Shown one piece after another: positions 18,002-27,668 of a stretch of DNA of 64,000 nucleotides. The notes beneath the pieces were generated by a model, which saw only the letters and a list, made by a program, of their open reading frames with translations, did not search any database and had not been told where the DNA came from. Made by a program: the position numbers and the translations under genes. Position 1 is the stretch's first letter. Each line of letters begins with the position of its first letter. This DNA comes from Lentisphaerota bacterium (lineage in GTDB: Bacteria; Verrucomicrobiota; Kiritimatiellia; UBA8416; JAIOPI01): positions 1 to 64,000 of the forward strand of contig JAIOPI010000026.1 in the NCBI GenBank assembly GCA_021413965.1. Reading direction: 5' to 3'.

Positions 18002-20764
18002 ATGACAAAGGGGAGCAACGCCGTCGAACCCTCGTTAGCCCGGATCGGTCACACGTCGCGGCCAGCGTCCGCCCCGTCCACTTCCGGCGCCATGGTCGTC
18101 GGCATGGGAATCATGGGCGGTGCTCAAGGCCAGACCGCACAAGGAAAGATCTTCACCAAAGATATATCCAGTGCGGCGGGAATCGCGTGGGCATTCAGGC
18201 CTGAAGGCGGAACCTGGGCGCCCATCCAGGTGCCGGCCGGCGGGTGGCGCGCGCAGGGCCACACCTGCGACGCCGGGACCTATCGTGCGCAGATTCCCAT
18301 TCCGCGCCAGGCTGAAGGGCAAGTGGTGCGGCTGGCGTTTGAAGCGGTGAATTTCGGCGCCGAGATCTTCGCCGGCCCGGATGAGGCGCACCTCGTTCGT
18401 GTGGCAGCGCATGTGAACGGCTGGATGCCGTTCACGGCGGATGTCTCCGCCCTCGCCGTGCCCGGCGACGTCTTGCACGTGCAGGTGGTGGTCAAGGGGC
18501 GGCGGACGTTCATGGTGAATGGCAAGTACACGGTTGCGCAGGGCGCCGACTGGTATCCCGATGTGGCGGATGGCATCCTGCGTGGCGTCACCCTGGAGTT
18601 GCTCCCTGCGGTGCACATTGGTGACGTCTGGATCCGGACGCACCAGGCACCGGACACGCTCCACGCGCAGGTGACGGTGACCAACGCCGGCCGTCGCGCC
18701 GTGGTGGCGGTGCTGGAGTCGGAACTGCTGTCATGGAACGCGTCGACGTTTGACTATCCCAATGTTCCCGACTTCCGCGTGGCGCTCGAGCCGGGCGAGA
18801 GCCGAACCGTCGCGTTGCCGCCCGTTGCCTGGATGCTCGGCCCCACGAGTTACTGGTGGCCCAATGTCCCTTATCGCCAGGGGTACCAGTCGCAACTGCA
18901 TATTCTGAATGTGGCGTTGAACATCGACGGCAAGGTCGTGCACGCCTGCCGCCAGCGGTTCGGGTTCCGGCAGTTCCAGGTCAGCGGGAACCGTTACCTG
19001 TTGAACGGCATCCCCTGCAACCTGCGCGGCGACAACCAGCAGGAAGCCAATTTCGGAACCGATGGCTACGGTGTGAAGGCCGGTTTCGGCCCCCCGACGG
19101 ACGCCAATCCGGGCTGGCCCCGGGCGGTCGACAACCTGCTGCGCCTGAACTTCAACGTCATGCGCATGCATCAGATTCCCGCGACGCCATACATGCTGGA
19201 TGTGTGCGACGAAATGGGGTTGATGCTGGTGGATGAAACCCCGCTGCGCGGCTCCGGCGCCGCAGAGGATTTCGTCGCGGGCCGCGAGAACATGCTCCAA
19301 GGCGCGCGCGAGCTGGTGCTCCGCGACCGTCGGCATCCCGCAATCGTCCTATGGAGTGCCGCCAACGAGTGGGCCGAGCCGCTGCTCGAGACGTCCAAGG
19401 CCATTCTGGCCCTCGACGACACGCGGCCAATCATTGGCGATGGCGCCGATATTTCGTTGAAGACCAATGACTGCCCGGAACTCGACCCCTACTGCATCGT
19501 CATGCAGCACTATGTCGGCGGCATGCCGGGGCTGCCGCTCGTGGGCGGCACGCCGCGCGAAGACCTGCCCTACGGGGAGACTGAGGCGGTCTGGCCGCAC
19601 GACAACACGAAGGCGGGTTTCGCCTGGATGGGGACAGGCATCCGTATTCGCCGGCTCAAGGGCAATGCGGATCTGCGGAACTATATCCTGAACAACGCCT
19701 GGCCCAACTATGTGCCGGGCGAAGGGCCCGAGACCGAAGTTCTGGAGAAGAAGGTCACGGGCCAATGGAAAGGCGACCTGACCATCCAACCGGCGCTGTC
19801 AGATCCTTGGAACAACCCCCTGATTCGGCTGATGCAGCAATGCTTTCACCCGCTGGCCGTCTGCGATGTCAACTTCGACCAGCTCAATGCACGGAGCAAC
19901 ACCGACGGCCGGTGGCCGACCGTGAAGCCCTGCTGGGTGGCCGGCACGCGCGTGACGCGCACGCTGGCCGCCTTCAATGACGAATTCACGGCGGAACCCA
20001 TTACGGTCCGCTGGCAGCTCAGGCAGGGCGCGCGGGACGGCGCCGTGCTGGGGCAGGGCGAGTCCCTTCTGCAGATCCCGCCGGGCGAATTCCGCAAGCT
20101 GGACATCGCCTTCACCTGTCCCACGGTGCCGGGGGATGTTTTCCTGGTGATGGAGTCGCATAAAGCCGGTCGGCAACGTTTCGTCGAAGATGCGGTGGTG
20201 TTCACGATTGTCGAGAGCCTGCCATCCAGCGTGCCGGATGGAACGTACCGGCTGGTGTTCCTGTTCAACGGCAAACCGGCTGCACTTCACGAGACGATGG
20301 CAAACGATGGCGCCACGCTGTTGAACGACATCAGCGAGGGGGCGCGCCCCCGCCAGGATTCGGACAAACCAAACGGACGGTCGCATGCCAGGGGCACGTG
20401 GTGGAGCGCGACCGTCGTCAACGATGCCGGAGCGCAACCCGCCGCCGAACTCTGGACGTTGCGGAATCTTGGGGGGCAGGACGTTATCCTGACCAGCGTG
20501 AAGCATGGCATGGCGCTGGCGGTGGCCAGCGAGAGCGAGGGGACGCCGGCGATTCTGGAACCCTGCGAAGCCGGGAAGCGCGCGCAGATCTGGCATCTGG
20601 AGTTGGCGGGGGAAGGCTGTTACCGGCTGATCAACACAGGCAGCGGCAACCTGCTGGATGTCTACGGCTGGTTCCCCCTCGAGCGCGCGCGGGTCATGCA
20701 GCGCACGCGGATGGAAGCGGCCTACCAACTGTGGCGTCTGGAAGGCGTCGGGACGAGTCTTTGA
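18002..20764 (+). CDS. GH2-like glycosidase with C-terminal ricin-type lectin module
   Basis: 920 residues. An N-terminal sugar-binding and Ig-like part (about 60-330) leads into a GH2-type barrel: YLLNGIPCNLRGDN, LLRLNFNVMRMHQ, DVCDEMGLMLVDETP and HPAIVLWSAANEWAEP, where Glu456 is the acid/base candidate. LPYGETEAVWP offers Glu526 or Glu528 as nucleophile candidate. Residues about 800-915 form a ricin B-like module with QIWHLE and YQLWRLE (QxW motifs). The N-terminus is unusual: the stretch before the hydrophobic segment (MVVGMGIMGGAQG) is long for a signal peptide, and the true start may be the Met near residue 31. The family hydrolyses beta-galactosides, beta-mannosides or beta-glucuronides; the substrate is not predictable here. 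Confidence 0.75.
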   Translation: MTKGSNAVEPSLARIGHTSRPASAPSTSGAMVVGMGIMGGAQGQTAQGKIFTKDISSAAGIAWAFRPEGGTWAPIQVPAGGWRAQGHTCDAGTYRAQIPIPRQAEGQVVRLAFEAVNFGAEIFAGPDEAHLVRVAAHVNGWMPFTADVSALAVPGDVLHVQVVVKGRRTFMVNGKYTVAQGADWYPDVADGILRGVTLELLPAVHIGDVWIRTHQAPDTLHAQVTVTNAGRRAVVAVLESELLSWNASTFDYPNVPDFRVALEPGESRTVALPPVAWMLGPTSYWWPNVPYRQGYQSQLHILNVALNIDGKVVHACRQRFGFRQFQVSGNRYLLNGIPCNLRGDNQQEANFGTDGYGVKAGFGPPTDANPGWPRAVDNLLRLNFNVMRMHQIPATPYMLDVCDEMGLMLVDETPLRGSGAAEDFVAGRENMLQGARELVLRDRRHPAIVLWSAANEWAEPLLETSKAILALDDTRPIIGDGADISLKTNDCPELDPYCIVMQHYVGGMPGLPLVGGTPREDLPYGETEAVWPHDNTKAGFAWMGTGIRIRRLKGNADLRNYILNNAWPNYVPGEGPETEVLEKKVTGQWKGDLTIQPALSDPWNNPLIRLMQQCFHPLAVCDVNFDQLNARSNTDGRWPTVKPCWVAGTRVTRTLAAFNDEFTAEPITVRWQLRQGARDGAVLGQGESLLQIPPGEFRKLDIAFTCPTVPGDVFLVMESHKAGRQRFVEDAVVFTIVESLPSSVPDGTYRLVFLFNGKPAALHETMANDGATLLNDISEGARPRQDSDKPNGRSHARGTWWSATVVNDAGAQPAAELWTLRNLGGQDVILTSVKHGMALAVASESEGTPAILEPCEAGKRAQIWHLELAGEGCYRLINTGSGNLLDVYGWFPLERARVMQRTRMEAAYQLWRLEGVGTSL

Positions 20765-20772
20765 GGCAAGCG

Positions 20773-23358
20773 ATGCGGCATCGGGACCATAACATCGAGG
20801 CGGCCGGGGGGCGTGACCCGCGGACCGGCCTGGCGATTCTGCTGGTGGCCGGCCTGTTGGTGGGGCGGGCGGCGCTGGCGGGCAACGCGATCCCGTTGGC
20901 GGAATCGTTTGAGCCCTACCCCGTCGGGGAGGATGTCGGCGCCCTGCCCGGGTGGAGTTCGACGGTTGGCGCCAGCTTCATGTCGACAAACGCAACCGCG
21001 CTCGGCGCGCTGGCCGCATACACGAACGCGGGTGGCGCCCTGCCGCTGTCGACCTCTCACGCGCAGGTGCTGGCGCTCGATGGTTCGGTCAGCCTGGCCG
21101 TGGTGGCGCCGACGGGCCGTCTGGTGCGCACCGACATGCTGCTCCTGCCCTGGCGCATCGATGATCTGCCGGCGACGGATGCGGGACTGCAGCTTTCCCT
21201 CTGCTTCAACAGCAACGGCCAGGCCGTTGTCTTTCACCATGACCCCGTCGCGGGCACGAATGCGTGGCGCGAGTTGGCGCAGTCACCGCAGGTGCCCACC
21301 CTCGCGTGGGTGCGGGTGACCTTCCTGCAGGATTATTCCAACCACATGTTCCAGGTGAGTCTGAACGGCACCCCGGTGACCGATGACCAAGGGTGGTCGG
21401 AGCCCGGAGCTTCGCGCCAGCCCGGTGGTTCCTGGTTCTTCATGCCGGCAACGAATGGGACCATGTCGCAAGTCGAGTTCCGTGACGACGGGCACGGCTT
21501 TGTGGACGACCTCGAAATCGTTGGCGACCTGGCGACCGTGGCGACGGTGGCGGCAAGCAACGTGACGCCGACCACGGCGGAGCTGCCCGGAATGCTGAGT
21601 GACACGGGCCTGGCGCAGACCGCCGTGATGGTCTACTGGGGGCCGGCGGATGGGGGCACCCTTGCCGGGGCGTGGGCCAACACCAACACCTGGGACGCGC
21701 CGCAGGCGCCGGGTGACTTCGTCTTCACGGCGAACGTCGCCACGAACACGGTCGTGTACTACCGCTACGCGGCCGAAAACGCCTACGGTCAGGCATGGGC
21801 CGACCGGACCGAGTGGGCGGTCGTCGACCCGATTACGCTTACCGTTCCGCGGAAGACGGACGCGCCGCTGGAGCGCCCGGTCGGCACCGGAATCTTTCGC
21901 CTGGTGCGTCCAGCGGGAACCGCCGGCGTGGGGCTGACCGTGCGCTATGTCATGAGCGGGTCGGCTTCCAACGGCGTGGACTACGTGACGCTGCCCGGAA
22001 GCATCGTGATGCCGCCGGGCGCCACCAACGTGGATGTGGTGCTGACCACGATCCCGGATGGAATCACGGAAGGCGATGAGGAGGCGGTGCTGACGCTGCT
22101 GCCCGGGAACTTCGTGGCGGGGGCGGCGGTATTGGGGGACGTGACGATCCTGGATGTGGGGGCGGCGGCGCTCGTGTGGGACAACAGCAGCGGCGACCGT
22201 CGCTGGAACTCAAGCAGCACCAACTGGCTCGGCGCCGATGGGCTGTTCTTCCCTGCGGATCACGTGACGTTCAAGGATTTTGCCGATGCCACCGGGCGCG
22301 TCTATGTGGGCAGCGCGCCGTCCATGCCGGCGGACGTCCGGCCCGGTGCGATGACCGTGCTCGGCGGTCTGTATGAGTTTGCAGGCGGCGCTGTGTTGGG
22401 CGTTCCGGTGACCATCCAGGGCGGGCGGGTGATCGATCGCGAACTGGGCCGCAGCACCTTTGGCAGCGGGGCGATTACGCTGAGCGGGGGCGGGGAGTTC
22501 TGGCGGCAGGTTGAGCCGGATACGACCACGCGGCTCCAGCTCTTCAGCAACGACCTGGTGGTCGCCGGTACGGCGACCGTGCAGGGCGGACTGGGCACGA
22601 ACGCGTGGCTCGGAGACGTGACGCTCAAGGCGCGCCTCTACGTGGGCGGCACCAATCCGGCGGTGGGGCATGTCAACCAATTCCTCGGCACGCTGACCGT
22701 GAACCAGGACACCAACAGCACGGCGGGGCGCGTGGTGTCGCTGCGAGCGGGCGGCGGTGCGGCCTACCTGTCCGGGCCGATCGTGGATGATCCGGACACC
22801 AACCACGGGGGGAACTTCCCGCTCTGGCTGGAGACGCAGGCTGACTCGGGACTGCTAACCCTGACCAGCACAGGCAACACGTATGCGTGCGGCACGGTCG
22901 TGACCAGCGCCGGCGGCACGAACGGCGTCGTCGTAGCCGCGGGATCGAGCCTCGGGCGAGGTCGCGTGACCGTGGCGGGTGACGGTGCGCGGTTGCTGGT
23001 GCAGGGCCCGGGGGCCATGGCGGCACCCCTGCTGGTGGGGAGCAATGCCACCGTAATCCTCGCGGCGAGCGGCGCGGTGACCGGCATCGGCAATACGGTA
23101 ACTGTCACCAATGGCGGACTGCTGGTTCTGCAGAGCGACAACGGCCTGCCGGACGACGGCACGCTGGCGCTGGCGGCCTCCGGGCGGGTCCAAGTCGGCA
23201 GCAACCTGGTGGAAACGGTGCGGGTGCTCTACCTCGACGGCCAGTCCCAGCTCGGCGGCGTCTATACCGCGGTCAATCGACCTGCATACATTTGGGGCCA
23301 TGGCGCCATTCGGGTTAAAGGTCCGATGTCGACAGGCGCGCTGATTCTCGTTCGGTGA
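20773..23358 (+). CDS. Large secreted protein with Calx-beta and autotransporter-type beta repeats
   Basis: About 861 residues. The frame is open further upstream inside the GH2 gene, but the ATG at 20773 has GAGG from the preceding stop region and a signal sequence follows (LAILLVAGLLVGRAALAG). Order: concanavalin/LamG-like region (about 40-255), FN3-like region (about 260-345), Calx-beta domain (about 350-455, with GVDYVTLPGSIVMPPGATN), then autotransporter-associated beta strands (about 460-840, with WDNSSGDRRWNSSSTNW). It ends in STGALILVR. No enzyme motif was found. Surface attachment or substrate binding is inferred. The next gene overlaps its stop region and is probably co-translated. 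Confidence 0.75.
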   Translation: MRHRDHNIEAAGGRDPRTGLAILLVAGLLVGRAALAGNAIPLAESFEPYPVGEDVGALPGWSSTVGASFMSTNATALGALAAYTNAGGALPLSTSHAQVLALDGSVSLAVVAPTGRLVRTDMLLLPWRIDDLPATDAGLQLSLCFNSNGQAVVFHHDPVAGTNAWRELAQSPQVPTLAWVRVTFLQDYSNHMFQVSLNGTPVTDDQGWSEPGASRQPGGSWFFMPATNGTMSQVEFRDDGHGFVDDLEIVGDLATVATVAASNVTPTTAELPGMLSDTGLAQTAVMVYWGPADGGTLAGAWANTNTWDAPQAPGDFVFTANVATNTVVYYRYAAENAYGQAWADRTEWAVVDPITLTVPRKTDAPLERPVGTGIFRLVRPAGTAGVGLTVRYVMSGSASNGVDYVTLPGSIVMPPGATNVDVVLTTIPDGITEGDEEAVLTLLPGNFVAGAAVLGDVTILDVGAAALVWDNSSGDRRWNSSSTNWLGADGLFFPADHVTFKDFADATGRVYVGSAPSMPADVRPGAMTVLGGLYEFAGGAVLGVPVTIQGGRVIDRELGRSTFGSGAITLSGGGEFWRQVEPDTTTRLQLFSNDLVVAGTATVQGGLGTNAWLGDVTLKARLYVGGTNPAVGHVNQFLGTLTVNQDTNSTAGRVVSLRAGGGAAYLSGPIVDDPDTNHGGNFPLWLETQADSGLLTLTSTGNTYACGTVVTSAGGTNGVVVAAGSSLGRGRVTVAGDGARLLVQGPGAMAAPLLVGSNATVILAASGAVTGIGNTVTVTNGGLLVLQSDNGLPDDGTLALAASGRVQVGSNLVETVRVLYLDGQSQLGGVYTAVNRPAYIWGHGAIRVKGPMSTGALILVR

Positions 23359-23378
23359 AAGAACGGAGTGGAGGTGGT

Positions 23379-25268
23379 ATGAGCACACGATATGCACAGT
23401 GGTGTCTATGGGGGGGCCTCTTGGCGCTGGTGGCGATGACAGCCGAAGCCGGCTTCATCGATCACAACTTCGATGTCGCGCCATTCACGAATGGCGCCAC
23501 GTTCATGGATGGCGGGCTGATGTCAGACTGGAGGGCGGCATCCGCCAGTGTCAGGGTGACGACCACGGCAAAGTACACGCCGCCGCACTCAATTGTTCTG
23601 CCCGAGGGCAGCGCGCTCTCGAACGCCGTGGCGCTGACGCCGGCCAGCCACGCCTGGACTGACTTCCGCCTGGCCCCGATGCTGGGGGTGGCACCCGCGT
23701 CCAGCGCCACCAACGGCGCGAGTTTCATTTGCTACTTCGCCAGCAATGGGTATGTAAACGTCTGGGCCGGCAGCGGCTGGCAGACCTGCAGCAATGACGT
23801 GTGGAACCACCCGATCTCCCCCTTGACCAACGCCATCTTTGCCACGATCTCGATCTACCAAGACTATGCTGCGCAGCGCGCCGCCATCATGGTCAATGAC
23901 CGGGTTGTGGCCCAGGACCTGCCCTTCGTCACGACCACCAATCGCTACGGCCACTTCATGGCCGAGAACAACGACAACAGCGCCTGGCTGGACGACGTGC
24001 GGATTCAGACCAGCTACGATGCGAGCCGGTTGTCCGCCAATGTCAATGGTGTTGACGACGTCGACGCCGCCGAACTGCAGAACTATGGCTACGTGGCGCG
24101 CACCCTCTATGTGGGGACGGGCCAGCCATACGCGTACGCCACGCTTTCCAATGCGCTCGCGGTGGCGCGCGACCGCGATACGCTATACGTTGTGGGCGCA
24201 GCCTATGCCGAGTCGGTGACGGTTACGCAGGACCTGACGCTCGCGGGGAGCTTCACCAACAGCGGCACGATCACCGTCGCGGCGGGCAGCGTGGTGTCCG
24301 CTGTCAGCAATTTCGTCAGCAGCCTGACCGTCAGCGGCCGGGTGGATGTGGCCCAGGGGATCGTGGTCTCGGGCGCGGTCGTGACGGTGGCCGGGAATGG
24401 CCTGATCACGGTGGCGACCAACAGCGCGCAGTTGCTGGCCGGCGACTTAAACATCACCGGCAGCGGGGTGGTGGACGTGACGGGCGGCCAGGTGGCTGAC
24501 GCCGCAGCCGGGGTGGGCATGGCCGGCACCTTCGCCCTGAGCAACACGTGGGGCACGGCGGCGGTGGCGAATCTGGATGTTCATGAATCGTTCGATCTCT
24601 ACGCCCCGAACACGCGACTGCAGGCTCTGGGGTTTTCGGGTTGGGGCGCTTCGTCCACAGGCGTGGTGGTGCAGGCGTCTGCGGGCTATGAACCCATGCC
24701 CTCGCAGGGCGTGCGCATACCCGAGGCCAGCCTGATCTCGAACCGAGTCGCCGCGGCGAGTGTGACGAAGGTCTGGACGGACTTCCGCCTCAAGCCCATG
24801 GTAGGCGAAAAACCGTCTGCGCCGGAAACCAACAACACGGCTTTCCTGAGCTATGTCTCGTCGAACGGCGTCTTGAACGTCTGGTCGGGGGGGTGGATTC
24901 CTTGCACCAACTACATCAATGGCAGCAGCGTGGCCGTGATCACCACCGGCGAGTTTGTGCGCGTGACTGTTTTTGCGAACTTCGACAGCGACAAGGCGGC
25001 GGTCTTCGTGAACGGGAAACTGGCTCGTGAATTGGTCAGTTTTCCGTCGCCCTCCGTTGGCAGCTACAGCAGTTTTCAGACCGCCAACAGCGATGCCAAC
25101 GCTTATCTCGACGACGTGCACATCACGACGGGCGTTCCGACGGACCTGCTTCCGGTCACCCCCAGCACGGATCTGGACGCCGACGGCACGGCAGATGCCG
25201 AAGAGATCGACCTGTACAATTCGGTGTGGGGCTGGAGCGGGCCGCGAACGCTGTTCCAATTTCGCTGA
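23379..25268 (+). CDS. Secreted protein with duplicated LamG-like modules
   Basis: About 629 residues from ATG 23379, chosen for the GGAGG upstream; the frame opens at GTG 23355. After a signal peptide (WGGLLALVAMTAEA) there are two similar concanavalin-like modules, about 25-205 and 400-590, sharing VWTDFRL-like and YLDDVHI/WLDDVRI motifs. A beta-helix-like region of VTVTQDLTLAGSFTNSGTI type lies between them. Near the C-terminus DLDADGTADAEE is a calcium-loop motif of the thrombospondin type 3 or dockerin-like kind. The protein ends in RTLFQFR. The role is unknown; it is probably a surface-exposed carbohydrate-binding protein. Confidence 0.72.
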   Translation: MSTRYAQWCLWGGLLALVAMTAEAGFIDHNFDVAPFTNGATFMDGGLMSDWRAASASVRVTTTAKYTPPHSIVLPEGSALSNAVALTPASHAWTDFRLAPMLGVAPASSATNGASFICYFASNGYVNVWAGSGWQTCSNDVWNHPISPLTNAIFATISIYQDYAAQRAAIMVNDRVVAQDLPFVTTTNRYGHFMAENNDNSAWLDDVRIQTSYDASRLSANVNGVDDVDAAELQNYGYVARTLYVGTGQPYAYATLSNALAVARDRDTLYVVGAAYAESVTVTQDLTLAGSFTNSGTITVAAGSVVSAVSNFVSSLTVSGRVDVAQGIVVSGAVVTVAGNGLITVATNSAQLLAGDLNITGSGVVDVTGGQVADAAAGVGMAGTFALSNTWGTAAVANLDVHESFDLYAPNTRLQALGFSGWGASSTGVVVQASAGYEPMPSQGVRIPEASLISNRVAAASVTKVWTDFRLKPMVGEKPSAPETNNTAFLSYVSSNGVLNVWSGGWIPCTNYINGSSVAVITTGEFVRVTVFANFDSDKAAVFVNGKLARELVSFPSPSVGSYSSFQTANSDANAYLDDVHITTGVPTDLLPVTPSTDLDADGTADAEEIDLYNSVWGWSGPRTLFQFR

Positions 25269-25330
25269 TCAACGGCGCCCCATAGCCGGACCGGGCAAGG
25301 ATCAGGAGCGGTGCGGCCAGAAGACGCCAT

Positions 25331-27196
25331 ATGCATGACCTGAGGCATGACGAGACTCTCGACGTGGACGTGTGCGTCGTGGGCGGCGGCATGGCGGGCC
25401 TGTGCGCGGCGCTGGCGGCCGCGCGCCACGGCGCCCGCACGGTGCTGATCCAGGACCGCCCTGTCCTTGGCGGCAACGCCTCCTCCGAGATCCGCATGTG
25501 GATCTGCGGCGCCCATGGCGCCGGGAACAAGGAAACAGGGCTGCTGGAGGAGATCCAGCTCGAGAATGCCTATCGCAACCACGGTCTCGTCTACAGCGTT
25601 TGGGACCACGTGCTATACGGCAAGGCCGTTTTCCAACCCAACCTGCGGCTGCTGCTCAACACCACCTGCGTCGACGCGGTGATGGACGGCAACCGCATCG
25701 CTGGCATCCGCGCCTGGCAACTGACCTCCCAGACCTGGTTCACCGTCAACAGCCGGATCTTCATCGACTGCAGCGGAGACAGCATTCTGGGCGCCACCAC
25801 CGGAGCCGCGTTCCGTTACGGACGTGAAGCACGGACGGAGTTTGACGAGGATATCGAGCCGCCCACGGCAGATCGCAAGACGATGGGCAATTCGATCCTG
25901 ATCCAGTCGCGCAAGACCGGGCGGCCGCAGCCCTTCACGCCGCCGTCCTGGGCCTACGTCTTCGACTCGCCACGCTTCTTCGAAACCCGAATGCGGGGAG
26001 TGAACACGCAGAACTTCTGGTGGATGGAGATCGGCGGGATCCATGACACCTGCCGCGACGCCGAATACATCCGGGATGAGCTGCTGAAGATCGCCTACGG
26101 GGTCTGGGACTACGTCAAGAATCGCGCAAGTGATCGGGCGGAGGCGGCGGACTGGGCCATCGAATGGATCGGCTCGCTGCCGGGCAAGCGGGAAAGCCGT
26201 CGCTACGAAGGGCCTCACATCCTCACCCAAAACGACATTCGCGAGGGCGGGCGGTTCGACGACATCGTTGCCTACGGCGGCTGGTCGATGGACGACCACC
26301 ATCCCGCGGGACTGCTCTATCCCGGCAAGCCGACGATCTTCCACCCCGCCCCCTCGCCGTACGGGATTCCGTACCGCTGCCTGTACTCCCGGAACCTCGC
26401 CAATCTGCTGTTCGCGGGCCGCAACATTTCGGCCACGCATGCGGCGCTATCGTCGACGCGCGTGATGGCCACCTGTTCGCTGCTCGGCCAGGCTGCGGGA
26501 ACGGCCGCGGCCCTGTGCGTCGCCCAATCCCTGACGCCGGCCGGGGTGTATCCGAACCATATCGCCACCCTGCAGCAGGCACTGATGGAGGATGATGTCT
26601 GGTTGCCCGGTCTGCGGCGCACCCCCGACGGATTGGCGGGGCACAGTCGGCTCGCGGGGCCAGGAGAGGGTGTGGAGCGGCTGATCGATGGCGTCGATCG
26701 CGACCGGCCGGATGCGTCGCACGCCTGGGTGGGCAGGCCGGGCGATGCCGTGACGTGGACGTTCGATGCCGCCACGCGCCCCGGCAGCATCCGCCTCGTC
26801 TTCGACAGCGACTTGGGCGACACGAAACGCATGCCCGCCTCGTACCCCGTGGCCGCGGACCAGGGACAAACGCCGCGCACGCTCGTGAGGGCCTTCCGGA
26901 TCGAGGCCGTCACGGCCACCGGCGCCTGGGAAACCGTGTACCGGGAGACGGAGAATTACCAACGGCTGCGCGAGGTGCCTCTTGCATGTGAGACGCGGGC
27001 CGTGCGTTTCATTGCCGAATCGACATGGGGTAGCGAAGCCGTGCGCCTCTTCGGCTTTGAACCACAAGCCGTGGCGCGCAACCGCCTGCCCCTGCCGCTG
27101 GTGCGGCCGTCCTTCGGCGACCGTGTCGAGGCCTGCCCGCCGGCCGATCTGGCGCCACCAGACTCCGTGGCCGCGAAGCGCCAAGGCAGCGCTTGA
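25331..27196 (+). CDS. FAD-dependent oxidoreductase (FAD_oxidored family) with C-terminal discoidin-like region
   Basis: 621 residues. The Rossmann motif is VDVCVVGGGMAGLCAALAA, followed by the family signature LGGNASSEIRMWICGAHG. IFIDCSGDSILGATTGA and NLLFAGRNISATHAAL complete the FAD-binding fold. The C-terminal 150 residues have a discoidin-like pattern (RLIDGVDRDRPDASHAW, then GSIRLVFDSDL). Family members are common in PVC and Bacteroidota polysaccharide loci, but their reaction is mostly uncharacterised; oxidation of a sugar or sugar acid is an inference. There is no signal peptide. Ribosome-binding complementarity is weak and distant at the ATG used. Confidence 0.8.
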   Translation: MHDLRHDETLDVDVCVVGGGMAGLCAALAAARHGARTVLIQDRPVLGGNASSEIRMWICGAHGAGNKETGLLEEIQLENAYRNHGLVYSVWDHVLYGKAVFQPNLRLLLNTTCVDAVMDGNRIAGIRAWQLTSQTWFTVNSRIFIDCSGDSILGATTGAAFRYGREARTEFDEDIEPPTADRKTMGNSILIQSRKTGRPQPFTPPSWAYVFDSPRFFETRMRGVNTQNFWWMEIGGIHDTCRDAEYIRDELLKIAYGVWDYVKNRASDRAEAADWAIEWIGSLPGKRESRRYEGPHILTQNDIREGGRFDDIVAYGGWSMDDHHPAGLLYPGKPTIFHPAPSPYGIPYRCLYSRNLANLLFAGRNISATHAALSSTRVMATCSLLGQAAGTAAALCVAQSLTPAGVYPNHIATLQQALMEDDVWLPGLRRTPDGLAGHSRLAGPGEGVERLIDGVDRDRPDASHAWVGRPGDAVTWTFDAATRPGSIRLVFDSDLGDTKRMPASYPVAADQGQTPRTLVRAFRIEAVTATGAWETVYRETENYQRLREVPLACETRAVRFIAESTWGSEAVRLFGFEPQAVARNRLPLPLVRPSFGDRVEACPPADLAPPDSVAAKRQGSA

Positions 27197-27229
27197 AGTG
27201 CTACGCCCCCTGCACCGTCACCACGATGC

Positions 27230-27545
27230 GCCCCATGCGTCGGGCGTCCGCCCGGTTGAGCCCGTGACCTGGGTGGACTGGCAGCAGGGCGGCGGGCACC
27301 GCGAGTATGTTCAGCCGCGCAACCTGGGCCCCGCCATTTTGCACCGGGGCGGCGACGAGCAAATCCTGTTCGTGCTGAACCACTATCCGGACGCCGTTCG
27401 GTTCCGCCTCACCTTTGGGGCTGACTCCGCGATCACAGGGCTCGTAAACGTGGACGACGGCATCAGGCCCCCTGTCAATGGTGCCGCTGCGATCGTGGAT
27501 GTTGATCGCAAGTCCGGGGCAGTCTACTGCGTCGAGACGAGGTGA
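27230..27545 (+). pseudogene. C-terminal glycosidase-like fragment
   Basis: In a frame different from the preceding FAD gene, codons up to the stop at 27545 encode a plausible beta-sandwich tail (VTWVDWQQGG, then EQILFVLNHYPDAVRFRLTF). This resembles the C-terminal domain of beta-galactosidase-type enzymes. No N-terminal part is present, so it looks like the 3' end of a deleted gene. The family is not certain; the fragment could also be spurious. Confidence 0.35.
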
Positions 27546-27668
27546 CGGCGGGCATCCGGTCTTGGTTCAGATCCTGGTCGAAGCAGCGTGCTGCTGGAAC
27601 GCGCCAACCATGACCAGCCACGCCCGCAGGTGTTTCCACCTGGATCCGGTTGGGCGCGCCAAACCGCA

